Positions 1-8,117 of a DNA stretch of 64,000 nucleotides are shown here, piece by piece; position 1 is the first letter of the stretch, and each line of letters starts with the position of its first letter. Position numbers and translations under genes: made by a program. The notes beneath the pieces were generated by a model. The model worked only from the letters and a program-made list of their open reading frames with translations. It did not search any database and was not told where the DNA came from. Location of the stretch: NCBI GenBank assembly GCA_030680795.1, contig JAUXUL010000011.1, positions 1-64,000 of the forward strand. Reading direction: 5' to 3'. This DNA comes from Anaerolineales bacterium (GTDB taxonomy: Bacteria > Chloroflexota > Anaerolineae > Anaerolineales > Villigracilaceae).

Positions 1-2
1 CT

Positions 3-134
3 GACTTCCAATCAGTTTCCAAGAAAGAGATTGAACAGGCTATGGCAAGGCTGAATTTCAGACCACGAAAAACCCTTCGTTTCAAAACACCCTTTGAGGT
101 GTTCTGTCATTCATCTGTTGCACTTACCAGTTGA
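3..134 (+). mobile_element. IS30-like transposase, C-terminal end only
   Basis: Frame 3 is open from the window edge to a TGA at 132-134 and reads as the tail of an IS30-type transposase, with the motif RPRKTLRFKTPFEVF that ends this family. The rest lies outside the window, so I cannot tell whether the element is intact. It sits just downstream of ruvC, where ruvA and ruvB often follow, so an insertion may have ended the usual cluster (inference). Confidence 0.75.
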
Positions 135-150
135 ATTCACAAATATAAAT

Positions 151-250
151 AATGTCGCTGCGAGGCGCTTTTGTTCTTAGCCGAAGCAGTCTCCTAATAA
201 CAGGGGATTGCTTCGGCTGGAAGAGCAAGTGCCCTTTTTGCAACGACATT
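151..250. repeat. Intergenic palindromic repeat, copy 1 (cgaagcaatc family)
   Basis: The ends AATGTCGCTGC and GCAACGACATT are near-perfect inverted repeats. The core pairs CCGAAGCAGTC with a downstream GATTGCTTCGG. The same layout recurs at 13242, 22041 and 34991, always between genes, so this is a small non-coding dispersed element. Confidence 0.7.
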
Positions 251-277
251 AATGAGAATTGCTGGTGTAAAGTGTAA

Positions 278-340
278 AGACTTCGGAAATCTGTCTTGAT
301 GCGCCTAAAACGGGAGTCTTCTTAAATATTTCCGAAGTCT
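278..340. other. 13-bp perfect inverted repeat downstream of ruvC
   Basis: AGACTTCGGAAAT at 278-290 is exactly complementary to ATTTCCGAAGTCT at 328-340, with a 37-base loop. It lies 22 bases past the ruvC stop on the minus strand. No clear T-run follows on that strand, so its role as a terminator is uncertain. Confidence 0.45.
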
Positions 341-361
341 GAGGTTGCTTGATAGGTTCTT

Positions 362-844
362 CTATTCATAACGTTTTGTATTCAAATGTGTAATTGCTAT
401 AGCGAGCGCATCGGCGGCGTCGTCGGGTCTTGGGATTTTTTCCAGTTGCAGCAATGTGCGCACCATGTCCTGTACTTGGCGTTTGTCTGCTCCGCCGTAG
501 CCGGCGACAGCTTGCTTGACTTCGTTGGGGGTGTATTCAAAATGCTCGATGCCTGCTTTTTGCAAACAGAGCATGATCACGCCGCGTGCTTGTCCCACTG
601 CGAGGGCAGTTTTGACATTGCTTTGAAAGAATAATTTTTCAACTGCGGCGGTATCGGGTTTGTGTTTTTTCAACAGGGCGTTGAGTTGGTCGAATACCAT
701 TTCGAGGCGCGCAGCTGGCGCCGAGTCTTTTGAGGTGGAGATAATGCCAAAGGAAACAGCGACCAGTTCCCCGTCTGGCAGGAGGCGCACGAGTCCGTAT
801 CCAGTGGTGGCAGTGCCGGGGTCAATTCCGAGGGCGAGGGTCAT
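362..844 (-). CDS. ruvC: Holliday junction endonuclease RuvC
   Basis: This protein would resolve Holliday junctions during recombinational repair, working with RuvAB. The 160-residue length is normal. The RNase H-like fold is marked by GIDPG near the N-terminus (Asp8), the acidic residue in AAVEKLFF (Glu69) and the C-terminal RPDDAADALA (Asp142 and Asp145), which are the expected metal-binding carboxylates. It follows yebC on the same strand, as in many bacteria (yebC-ruvC). ruvA and ruvB are not next to it here; a transposase fragment lies downstream instead. Identity is secure. Confidence 0.96.
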   Translation of the reverse strand: MTLALGIDPGTATTGYGLVRLLPDGELVAVSFGIISTSKDSAPAARLEMVFDQLNALLKKHKPDTAAVEKLFFQSNVKTALAVGQARGVIMLCLQKAGIEHFEYTPNEVKQAVAGYGGADKRQVQDMVRTLLQLEKIPRPDDAADALAIAITHLNTKRYE

Positions 845-851
845 TTAAATT

Positions 852-882
852 TGTAGGGACACAGCGCCGCTGTGTCCCTACA
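852..882. terminator. Long perfect palindrome between yebC and ruvC
   Basis: TGTAGGGACACAGCG pairs with CGCTGTGTCCCTACA around a single base. It follows yebC on the minus strand and precedes ruvC. It has no clear T-tract, so it may be a dispersed palindromic repeat more than a true terminator. Confidence 0.5.
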
Positions 883-895
883 TGAATGATTATGT

Positions 896-1651
896 TTACG
901 CAGCTTCGAGAGCAGCCAGCGCTTCGTCTGAAACGTTGACGTTGTGGAATACATCCGCCACGTCGTCGAGTTCTTCGATGGCTTCGACCATTCTCATGAA
1001 TTTCAAAGTTGATTCCAGATCAAGTTCGATTTCTTGTTTGGGAACCATGCGCAAGCCGGCTTCCTGCGGATGAACATGCACCTGATGCAGAGAGTCGGCG
1101 ATGGTTTTGAATAATTCAATGGGGCCATAAATTTCAATTGTATCGCCGCCGTCCACTACGTCGTCTGCGCCGGCAACAATGCCGAATTCGAATGCTTTAT
1201 CAAAAGAAAATTCGCTGGATGGAAAAGCAAAATAAGATTTGCGATCAAACTGCCAGGCGACTGCGCCCGGCTCTGCCATGTTTCCGCCAAATTTGGTGAA
1301 GGCATGACGCATATCCGGCACAGTGCGGTTGCGGTTATCGGTGACGCAAGTGACCATGAGCGCCGAACCGTGCGGACCGTAGCCTTCGAAGGTGATTTCT
1401 TCAAATACCGTTCCGTCTTTATCTTCTCCCGCGCCGCGTTTGATGGCACGCTCGATATTATCCTTGGGCATGTTTTCTGCGCGGGCTTTATCTATTGCGA
1501 GACGCAACCGGAAATTGGAATCAATATCGCTTCCGCCTTCGCGGGCAGCGATCACGATTTCACGGGCGAGCCGTGTGAAAATGGCGCCGCGTTTTGCATC
1601 AGCAACGCCTTTCTTGCGTTTAATGGTGGACCACTTTGAATGTCCAGACAT
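896..1651 (-). CDS. yebC: YebC/PmpR family translation or transcription factor
   Basis: The 251-residue protein begins MSGHSKWSTIKRKKG, the hallmark start of the YebC/PmpR family, DUF28. The ORF track begins eight codons earlier, but an AAGGAGAAAGTC ribosome site directly precedes the ATG at 1651, so I use that start. Family members bind DNA and repress targets, or help ribosomes through difficult peptide stretches; which applies here cannot be read from sequence. It is the gene upstream of ruvC, a common arrangement. The acidic C-terminal domain is present and the length is typical. Confidence 0.94.
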   Translation of the reverse strand: MSGHSKWSTIKRKKGVADAKRGAIFTRLAREIVIAAREGGSDIDSNFRLRLAIDKARAENMPKDNIERAIKRGAGEDKDGTVFEEITFEGYGPHGSALMVTCVTDNRNRTVPDMRHAFTKFGGNMAEPGAVAWQFDRKSYFAFPSSEFSFDKAFEFGIVAGADDVVDGGDTIEIYGPIELFKTIADSLHQVHVHPQEAGLRMVPKQEIELDLESTLKFMRMVEAIEELDDVADVFHNVNVSDEALAALEAA

Positions 1652-1752
1652 GACTTTCTCCTTCAAAATAACCACGTTTGTGGGGAATTACGCAATAACG
1701 ACGAAATTATACCATTTGCCTTTTGCTGGCGAGGTTATTTTTTTGATGTGAA

Positions 1753-1780
1753 AAAATGCGACAGCAAGCCGTCGCATTTT
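1753..1780 (-). terminator. Rho-independent terminator of the MFS gene
   Basis: AAAATGCGAC and GTCGCATTTT form a 10-bp stem with an 8-base loop. On the minus strand a run of T residues follows. It lies six bases after the MFS stop codon. Confidence 0.85.
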
Positions 1781-1785
1781 AGAGA

Positions 1786-3069
1786 CTACATTGATTTCGC
1801 GCGTTCAGCCATTTGGCGGCGCAGATCTTGTGTGTCTTTATCAATGGTGAAGATCGCGCCGAGATAGAAGAAGAAACATAATATCCAGGCTGTGGTGCAT
1901 ATGAGCAGAATGGCGGTCTTGAGATCAAAGGCATCTGCGATGATACCGGTGAGGAAGGGAGCGAATGCCGCGCCGGCATTTTCAATGAAGTATTCCGAGG
2001 CTTGCGCCGTTGAGCGGACTTCCGGTGCGGTAATGTCATAAACGGTGGCGATGACGTTCGCAGAGGAAAGCGGCATGAAGATGGCGGTCAGGCTCATAAA
2101 GGTGAAGAATTGATTCCTGGCTTCGATGGGCGTGGTGATGGCTAGATACATGAAAAGCGCGCCCATCAAAACGCCGATGCTTGAAACAATGATGCGTCCT
2201 TTGTTTGTATATTTGAAAGCGAAATCACCAAGCGCGCCGCCGACGAAGTATCCGCTGGCGAGGATCAGGATGACGGGCGCCATGGTGAACAGAATGCCAT
2301 TCGCGTCATAGCCGCGTTCTCTTTCAAGATAGGCGAAGAAGAAGAAAGTGATCACATTCCACGGGAAGACTCCCGCAAAACCTTGCAGGAAAATAAACCA
2401 CATGGTTTTCTTCTTGAAGATTTCCCTGGCTTCCTTCCATGAGAATTTGAAGGTCTGCATTTCAGGCATGTTCTCAAATTCTGGTTCGGCCTGGCCGCGC
2501 GGCATTTCCCTCACACCGAAGTAGATCAATAAGGCAATCACCAATCCTAGCGAACCGGTAATGTAAAACACAGAACGCCAGCCGCCAATGGCAGGCGCAA
2601 CAATTAATGCCAGGATCATGCCGACCAAATAACCGAGAGGCTGGGCGAGTTGTAAAATGCCGTAAATTTTTCCGCGCAAGCGGGGACCAAAATAATCGGC
2701 AATCAAAGTGTACAAGCCGGGATACGAAGAGTCGTCAATGCCGGTGGATGCGCGCGTGGTTAAAAATCCGCCATACGTGCGCACAATGGCATTCAACCAT
2801 GTGGTGGCGCCCCAAATCAATGATGCAAGTGAAAGTAATTTTGTGCGCGAGAAACGGTCATATAAATATCCCCAGATCGGGTAAAGCACGGTGGCAACGA
2901 TCAGCGCGCCTGAATTGATCAATCCCCATTGTTTGTTGTTAAGTTGAAAATCTTCGCTGATCTGCACTTGCAGCGAACCGATCATCAATTTATCGGTCTG
3001 GTGCAAAAGCATGAAGAAGAAAAATACGACAACGACGAACCAGCGATAACGTGAATGTTCCTTGGACAT
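1786..3069 (-). CDS. Major facilitator superfamily transporter
   Basis: The 427-residue inner-membrane carrier has about twelve hydrophobic segments. Between TM2 and TM3 is the MFS signature region, here GYLYDRFSRTKLL (consensus GxxxDRxxRR). The first segment and the sequence DYFGPRLRGKIYG resemble Spinster-like and organic anion:H+ symporter members. Substrate is unknown. It is transcribed alone: a terminator follows it and a divergent-looking gap with a second terminator precedes it. No neighbour suggests a pathway. Confidence 0.85.
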   Translation of the reverse strand: MSKEHSRYRWFVVVVFFFFMLLHQTDKLMIGSLQVQISEDFQLNNKQWGLINSGALIVATVLYPIWGYLYDRFSRTKLLSLASLIWGATTWLNAIVRTYGGFLTTRASTGIDDSSYPGLYTLIADYFGPRLRGKIYGILQLAQPLGYLVGMILALIVAPAIGGWRSVFYITGSLGLVIALLIYFGVREMPRGQAEPEFENMPEMQTFKFSWKEAREIFKKKTMWFIFLQGFAGVFPWNVITFFFFAYLERERGYDANGILFTMAPVILILASGYFVGGALGDFAFKYTNKGRIIVSSIGVLMGALFMYLAITTPIEARNQFFTFMSLTAIFMPLSSANVIATVYDITAPEVRSTAQASEYFIENAGAAFAPFLTGIIADAFDLKTAILLICTTAWILCFFFYLGAIFTIDKDTQDLRRQMAERAKSM

Positions 3070-3132
3070 GATGACCTCGCGAAGACGGGATGGAAAAGTT
3101 TATAACAAAAGGAAGTTGAAGTCAATCAAAAC

Positions 3133-3162
3133 ACAACAGTCTCCCGTTTGGGAGACTGTTGT
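3133..3162 (-). terminator. Rho-independent terminator
   Basis: ACAACAGTCTCCC pairs perfectly with GGGAGACTGTTGT around GTTT (13 bp). On the minus strand it is followed by GTTTTGATT. It ends the small membrane protein gene at 3178. Confidence 0.85.
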
Positions 3163-3177
3163 GAATATTGAAGCAAG

Positions 3178-3321
3178 TTATCGGTTCAAGACGAACAATA
3201 CGCCTGCGATCAAGGCGCACACCCCTGCAATGACGCCGGCAAGCGGGAAGTTAACCCCCAGTGCCATTAAGCCGGTAATAATGAGATAGATGCCAAGTAA
3301 AAGCCATTTTAAGTTTTTCAT
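3178..3321 (-). CDS. Small two-helix membrane protein
   Basis: The ORF track gives 74 residues, but an AAGGAGACAAA ribosome site lies right before the internal ATG at 3321, giving 47 residues beginning MKNLKWLLLGIYLI. The product is almost entirely two hydrophobic segments joined by a short turn, with a basic end. I do not recognise a family. Its own ribosome site and a strong terminator support a real short gene. Function is unknown. Confidence 0.65.
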   Translation of the reverse strand: MKNLKWLLLGIYLIITGLMALGVNFPLAGVIAGVCALIAGVLFVLNR

Positions 3322-3370
3322 TTTGTCTCCTTTATTATTAAGAACCCGAAAGTTGCTTTTCGTTGCGAAT

Positions 3371-4585
3371 TTAGTTCTCTTCCGAGATGATTTCCTGCGC
3401 AAGTTTTTTTAATTCACCAGCATTCGTCACTTTTGCCGCATCAAAATATTGCTCCAGCAAATCCAGGGGACTCAAACTGCTCACCAGCTGTCCCTCAGGG
3501 ATGCGCACCCGCGATTCACTTTGCGGTTTTTTCACGAGATGAAATTCGAACGTGCCTTCAGTGTATTTTCGCAACGCCGATTCATCAATCAACGAATCCC
3601 ACTCCCTTGGATATTCGACAACGAGCCGCAGGATCGCCTCAGACATTTCCTTCGGTTTAGGCAATGCGTCTTTAAGGAACTCGATTACGTTCTCGCTGGA
3701 TTTTAGGATTGCTCGGCGGTCGATGAACTTTCTCACCCCTTTGAGTTCTCTCCATTCAAATTTGGTGTCTTCTCCTTTTTCAACATTCGCAATGACAAAG
3801 AATCTGTCTTCCTTTACTTCACCAAAATCCACGCGCTCGATGGAGCCAGGGTAAATGACAGGCGGCTGATAGCCTTCATTTACATCCTGCGGTTTGTGAA
3901 TATGTCCCATGGCCACATAACTAAATTTTTGATTCCTTACCAAACTGCCAGAAAGCACCAGGTCATTGCCAAGCATCACAAGCCGTTCACCGCCAAATTT
4001 CGCGCCTTCGATGGACGCGTGCGCAGTGAGGATGATCGGCAGGGACGGGTCGCATTTTTCGATCCAGTCTGTAATCCGCCGTCCCATATTTTCTTCGATG
4101 CGTGAAAAAGCCTGCGTGGAATCCGTTTCGCCAGTTTCCGCCATCAAACCAGAGCGCGAGATCCACGGCATGGCGATGACCTGCACGGGCAAATCCCACA
4201 GGCCTTCAGATTTCAACAGGCAGGGAGCATCCAGCACTTTCACAAACGGCACTTGCAAGGTCTTGAATTCCTGCAAGGCATGCGCGCGCCCTGTCGCAGG
4301 GGAAATGTCATGATTGCCGATCAACAACAATGTGGGAATTTTTGCCTGTGACAAACGCATAATGCGTTTGTCCCACTCGCGTTGAAAGGTCGGTGCGGGT
4401 GAACGATCTTTATACGCGTCACCCGCAAAGATGACCATATCCACTTTTTCGGAGAAGGCAGTATCCACGATGGTATCTAATGATTTGAGAAAATCAAGCA
4501 CGCGGACAGGCAAACCCGTTTCAGGGTCGTGGCGGCCATAATTGGCCATGTCAATATGTGCGTCGGCGAAGTGTAATAGCTTCAT
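3371..4585 (-). CDS. SbcD/Mre11-type DNA repair exonuclease
   Basis: The 404-residue protein has all calcineurin-like phosphoesterase motifs in order: DAHID near residue 8, GDAYKDR, GNHDIS, TAHAS and GHIHKP. The spacing fits SbcD/Mre11, the two-metal nuclease that processes DNA ends and hairpins. Its normal partner SbcC, a large coiled-coil ATPase, is not next to it, so it is an orphan here or the partner is elsewhere. No strong ribosome site precedes the ATG at 4585. It could also be a YhaO-type nuclease, which shares this layout. Confidence 0.85.
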   Translation of the reverse strand: MKLLHFADAHIDMANYGRHDPETGLPVRVLDFLKSLDTIVDTAFSEKVDMVIFAGDAYKDRSPAPTFQREWDKRIMRLSQAKIPTLLLIGNHDISPATGRAHALQEFKTLQVPFVKVLDAPCLLKSEGLWDLPVQVIAMPWISRSGLMAETGETDSTQAFSRIEENMGRRITDWIEKCDPSLPIILTAHASIEGAKFGGERLVMLGNDLVLSGSLVRNQKFSYVAMGHIHKPQDVNEGYQPPVIYPGSIERVDFGEVKEDRFFVIANVEKGEDTKFEWRELKGVRKFIDRRAILKSSENVIEFLKDALPKPKEMSEAILRLVVEYPREWDSLIDESALRKYTEGTFEFHLVKKPQSESRVRIPEGQLVSSLSPLDLLEQYFDAAKVTNAGELKKLAQEIISEEN

Positions 4586-4611
4586 AGTTAAGTAGTTGGA
4601 TGGTTAGGTAG

Positions 4612-4887
4612 TTAGTTGGGCGGTTTGGATTTTCGTAAGTATCCTATCATGCCATTGATTAGACGTTTGGTTTCGGTTGCGAGGTTGTAGGCTGTTGTGA
4701 GTTCATCCTGGGTTATATAATTGCGGTCAAGCGCAAGATACAACTCGGATTGTACCTCGATGGCAGAACGCCTTGAGATTTTAAGGAAGCGAATGAATTC
4801 AGGATTTGTCCCAGCGTCAAAACCTTCGGCTATGTTGTGCCAGCCCGAAAGCGGCGCACTGAGCCCTGTTGAAGTGGCTTCCCTGTA
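4612..4887 (-). pseudogene. Four-helix-bundle (S23/IVP-type) protein, N-terminus lost
   Basis: From 4887 to a TAA at 4612 the minus strand reads as the C-terminal two thirds of a four-helix-bundle protein (23S rRNA intervening sequence or avd-like family). Motifs are HNIAEGF, NPEFIRFLKIS and SELYLALDRNYIT. An in-frame TAG at 4888-4890 closes the frame upstream, and the usual N-terminal helix is not in any frame up to about 5043. The gene is therefore broken. It is absent from the ORF track because no start codon is left. It lies in a stretch with another remnant (5087-5173). Confidence 0.7.
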
Positions 4888-5086
4888 CTATTCAGGTTAA
4901 CCGAAGTTGCCTAACAGAAAGACCAGCGGCGTGTAAGAAACCAAGGAGCAAGTCTAGTCGACGGCTTTGCTCGCTTAAGCATGGAACGAATTTCCTCTTT
5001 AGTGCCCGGGCGAGCATTTCTGAGATGTTGTTTGACATTTCCATGACAATACTCTTCTATTAAACTTGAATTAATAAGACACTTTT

Positions 5087-5173
5087 TCATTCATACCTAA
5101 ATCTCATTACACCTACAGCAAAGAAAACTCCCGCAAACCCAAGCAGTGCTCCTGCTTCGGGGAGAATATCCAT
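5087..5173 (-). pseudogene. Remnant of an ABC-2 type permease C-terminus
   Basis: A 28-codon frame starting at an ATG preceded by CAGGAGAGGG encodes MDILPEAGALLGFAGVFF followed by a hydrophobic tail ending RFRYE. This matches the last helix and terminal RFRYE-like motif of ABC-2 permeases. Nothing of the rest of a permease is present upstream, where the P1 peptidase gene ends. I read it as a residue of a deleted transporter, although the ribosome site means that translation as a tiny membrane peptide is possible. Confidence 0.45.
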
Positions 5174-5194
5174 CAGCCCTCTCCTGCGTATGTA

Positions 5195-6268
5195 CTATCT
5201 ATGATATTTCCTCAATAAGTCCTTAACTTCTTTATGCGGCAAAGCTTTGATATCCAATCCATTAAACCCGGTCATGTCCTCTGCCGCAACCATGGAATTG
5301 ATGATCGCTTCTTCTGTCGCGTAAGCAGTCGCAGATAACAGCGGGTCAATGGAATTGTTGGATAATACTTGAATATTTGATAATCCTTTTTTATCTCCAT
5401 GTGCCGCATTGGGATTGGCCGTTGAGAACGCAAGGAAAATATCCCCGGAGCCATTGCCTCCCAGACTGCCTGTGCGCGCCATGCCGATGGCTGCGCGTTT
5501 TGCCAGTCGCTTGAGTTGATGGGGGAGCAGGGGTGCGTCCGTCCCAATGAAGACGATCAATGAGCCATCATCCTGTTTGAATGGATTTTCGCCATGTGTG
5601 AAAGGTGCGTTGTTCAATAAATGTCCTCCCACGGGCACGCCCGCGATCATCAGGTGATATCTTCTACCAAAGTTTGATTGAACTAAAACACCGACTGTCC
5701 AATCGCCAAGTTTTTCGGGAAGTTTACGCGAAGAAGTGCCTGTTCCACCTTTGAATTCATAACAGATCATTCCTGTCCCGCCCCCGACGTTCCCTTCCTC
5801 AATCACGCCCGACTTGGCAGAATTTAATGCAGTCATCACGTGCTGTTCTTTTACATGAAAACCATTCATGTTATTGAGCCAGCCATCCGCAGTTTCTGCA
5901 ACCACCGGGCAGGACCATTTTTGATACATGGCATCATTCTTCACCTGCCAGGCAATTACGGCATCGCGCACAATGCCTACGCTGTGTGTGTTCGTGATTC
6001 CAAGCGGACCTTCGAGCAAACCGCCTTCTTCCACCCATGCCGCGCCTGTCATCTCGCCGTTGCCGTTGAATGAATGCACGCCCGCGTAAACAGGTGTGTG
6101 ATCCTTGCTTCCACGCGGATGAATCATGGTCACTCCCGTTCGCGCTGAGTGGCCTTCGATAATGGTGGCATATCCAACGCTTACGCCTGAAACGTCCGTG
6201 ATCGCGTTGAATGTCCCGGTGCTGCCCTCAAATGGTATCCCCAGATCACGTGCGCGTGTTTTCATCAT
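5195..6268 (-). CDS. P1 family (DmpA-like) aminopeptidase
   Basis: The 357-residue protein belongs to the DmpA/BapA peptidase S58 (P1) family, N-terminal nucleophile enzymes that self-cleave and release N-terminal residues from peptides. Visible family motifs are TDVSGVSVGYATI, NTHSVGIVRDAV, GNVGGGTGM and the GSLGGNGSGDIF segment near the expected maturation site. Length is typical. Its ATG overlaps the stop of the upstream ATP-grasp gene by four bases, so the two are translationally coupled. That pairing suggests peptide or amino acid amide metabolism, but this is inference. Confidence 0.88.
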   Translation of the reverse strand: MMKTRARDLGIPFEGSTGTFNAITDVSGVSVGYATIIEGHSARTGVTMIHPRGSKDHTPVYAGVHSFNGNGEMTGAAWVEEGGLLEGPLGITNTHSVGIVRDAVIAWQVKNDAMYQKWSCPVVAETADGWLNNMNGFHVKEQHVMTALNSAKSGVIEEGNVGGGTGMICYEFKGGTGTSSRKLPEKLGDWTVGVLVQSNFGRRYHLMIAGVPVGGHLLNNAPFTHGENPFKQDDGSLIVFIGTDAPLLPHQLKRLAKRAAIGMARTGSLGGNGSGDIFLAFSTANPNAAHGDKKGLSNIQVLSNNSIDPLLSATAYATEEAIINSMVAAEDMTGFNGLDIKALPHKEVKDLLRKYHR

Positions 6269-7146
6269 AAAATATCCTTTGCAATTTTTACAAGTTGAAT
6301 AACGATGCTGTTAATCACTTCATCGGGCACGCCGTCCATGGCCTGTGATTGGACACGTGTATCAATTTCATCGTTGACATAATCCACGACGATGAATTCA
6401 TCAGCCAGAGCAATTTCTGTTGAAAACCAATCCAGCTTGCAGATGGAGACGATGCGCTTCGTGACATCCCTCAACCCCCCGAGGCGATACTGGGACTCAT
6501 CCTGCGCTGTGACAGTTGCATAAATGTGCGTGTCCATATCCCACCAGCAGGGATAGGTTTCGCCATTGGCATAAAAGACTCGAAACCATGAAGGGCTTTC
6601 TTGTATTATCTGCGGCGTGACGTGTGCCTGAATTAAATACTTCTGCTCGGGGAATTCCATCCTCGCCTGTAAAATTTCATCCACTGAAGATGCGCCAATA
6701 ATTACGCCTTCACCGCCTCCCCCATTCGACGGCTTGATCACAAAATTATCACCAAGCGGAGTTAAATCAATTTGTGGAATGACGGGCTGCTCAAGAAAAG
6801 GTGCAAGCAAAATTGTATAAGGCGTGTGCAATCCGCTGTTGATTAACTCAAGGTGCATGGTGGCTTTGTCTTCAGACCACGCAGAAACCTCGGCGGGATT
6901 AATGCGGCGTGCGCCATATTCATGTGCCCAACGCGGGATCGGATCGAAAGTTGTCTCACCCTGTCCCCGGTCGAGCAGGGTTCTGAAGGTTGTGACTCCT
7001 TTGTAAAGGGCGGTGATGGATGCGAGTAAATTATCTGGCTTGATCTGCCAAAGTGAAATGCCTTTATCAATACAAGCACGCTCGACCATTCCTGCAAAGG
7101 TATCATCATATTCCCAGTACCAGGGAAGGCATAAGTCGTATTGCAT
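6265..7146 (-). CDS. ATP-grasp domain protein
   Basis: The protein of about 293 residues has an ATP-grasp core: the lysine and glycine-rich loop FVIKPSNGGGGEGV (nucleotide binding), and the late motif VVDYVNDEIDTR with acidic metal ligands. Such enzymes activate a carboxylate with ATP and join it to an amine or thiol. The substrate is unknown. The ORF track starts at TTG 7152. I prefer the ATG at 7146 because a TATAAT box ends exactly seven bases before it. It is coupled to the P1 peptidase downstream by an ATGA overlap. Confidence 0.7.
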   Translation of the reverse strand: MQYDLCLPWYWEYDDTFAGMVERACIDKGISLWQIKPDNLLASITALYKGVTTFRTLLDRGQGETTFDPIPRWAHEYGARRINPAEVSAWSEDKATMHLELINSGLHTPYTILLAPFLEQPVIPQIDLTPLGDNFVIKPSNGGGGEGVIIGASSVDEILQARMEFPEQKYLIQAHVTPQIIQESPSWFRVFYANGETYPCWWDMDTHIYATVTAQDESQYRLGGLRDVTKRIVSICKLDWFSTEIALADEFIVVDYVNDEIDTRVQSQAMDGVPDEVINSIVIQLVKIAKDIL

Positions 7147-7152
7147 ATGCAA

Positions 7153-7158
7153 ATTATA
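7153..7158 (-). promoter_or_regulatory. TATAAT box next to ATP-grasp start (possible leaderless mRNA)
   Basis: A perfect TATAAT on the minus strand is separated by six bases from the ATG at 7146, so transcription would start at or within a base or two of the start codon. No good -35 hexamer is seen 17 bases upstream. Confidence 0.4.
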
Positions 7159-7297
7159 AGGTAGGAATTAGTGATTAGGCATTTGGGATCTTATGGTTTA
7201 AACCTCCGGCTTTCAACTTTGAACTTTCAACCTTCAAACCATCGACCTGCTTTTTCACTGGTAAAATGGACGCACAAATTTTAGAAAAGGATAAAAA

Positions 7298-7786
7298 ATG
7301 AGCAAAAATACAGTGCAGGATGGCCTGGTCGTTTCGATGGATTACAGATTAACTGTGGATGGTGAAGTGCTTGATTCTTCCGACGACGAGGGTCCCTTGC
7401 AATTCCTAGCAGGGTATGACAACATTGTCCCCGGGCTTGAACGCGAGATGATCGGCATGAAGATCGGCGAGAAGAAGGAGGTGGTGGTCAAGCCCGAGGA
7501 GGGTTACGGCGAATTCGACGAGGAAGCCTTCATGGATGTGCCGCGCACTGAATTCCCGGAAGATTTGAAACTGGAGGAAGGCATGGAATTACACCTCACC
7601 AATGAAGATGATCAACCTCAAGCCGCCTATGTGACAAGTTTTGACGATCAAACTGTCCAGCTTGATTTCAATCATCCGCTTGCAGGCGCGGAGTTGCACT
7701 TCAATGTGACAGTGGTGGCGTTACGTGAGCCGACCAAAGAGGAACTCGATCATGGTCACGTGCACGAAGAAGGACATCATCACTAA
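7298..7786 (+). CDS. FKBP-type peptidyl-prolyl isomerase, SlyD-like
   Basis: The 162-residue cytoplasmic protein has the FKBP fold with the inserted IF chaperone domain typical of SlyD: MDYRLTVDGEVLDSS, then GLEREMIGMKIGEKK, the insert VPRTEFPEDLKLEEGMEL, and the return strand LDFNHPLAGAELHF. It catalyses proline isomerisation and folds proteins. The C-terminus is His-rich (HGHVHEEGHHH), as in SlyD proteins that bind nickel or other metals. An AAAGGATAAAAA ribosome site precedes the ATG. It is monocistronic between minus-strand genes. Confidence 0.93.
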   Translation: MSKNTVQDGLVVSMDYRLTVDGEVLDSSDDEGPLQFLAGYDNIVPGLEREMIGMKIGEKKEVVVKPEEGYGEFDEEAFMDVPRTEFPEDLKLEEGMELHLTNEDDQPQAAYVTSFDDQTVQLDFNHPLAGAELHFNVTVVALREPTKEELDHGHVHEEGHHH

Positions 7787-7818
7787 TTCAATAGACATCT
7801 TGCGAAGCACCCTGCGGG

Positions 7819-7949
7819 CGGCGGCTCTTTGCGAGTAAATCTTGCGCCGAGGCTTGTACTGAGCTGGTAGGTTGAATTGTTAGATTGACGGTTCGTCTCT
7901 CGCTCACCGTGTCGAAATCCTGTCGAAGTGACGGCGCAAGGAGCAATGA
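7819..7949 (+). repeat. Direct repeat, copy A, flanking the SIR2 gene (interrupted)
   Basis: The 34-base sequence starting CGGCGGCTCTTTGCGAGT at 7819-7852 and the 18-base CGGCGCAAGGAGCAATGA at 7932-7949 both recur, adjacent to each other, at 9907-9959. In this copy they are split by 79 bases containing a TTCGAC-type palindrome. The remaining gap up to 8117 holds no gene that I can support. Confidence 0.75.
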
Positions 7950-8117
7950 CTTGTTGAGTCTCCTCTGGGCGCATGAGGCTGTGCGTTGGGCGTTCGCAGA
8001 ATTGCCAAGCCATGTGGCTGTGGTGATGGGGGATTGGCGGAGATTTGGGGAATTGCCGATGCTGGAATGGGGATTTGTAGTAACGGTCCGACAGTAACCG
8101 AATTGTTGTAACATGGT

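Noticed and set aside
7885-8097. 70-codon plus-strand ORF beside the direct repeat
   Set aside because: It starts in the palindromic insertion and shows no family motif or ribosome site.
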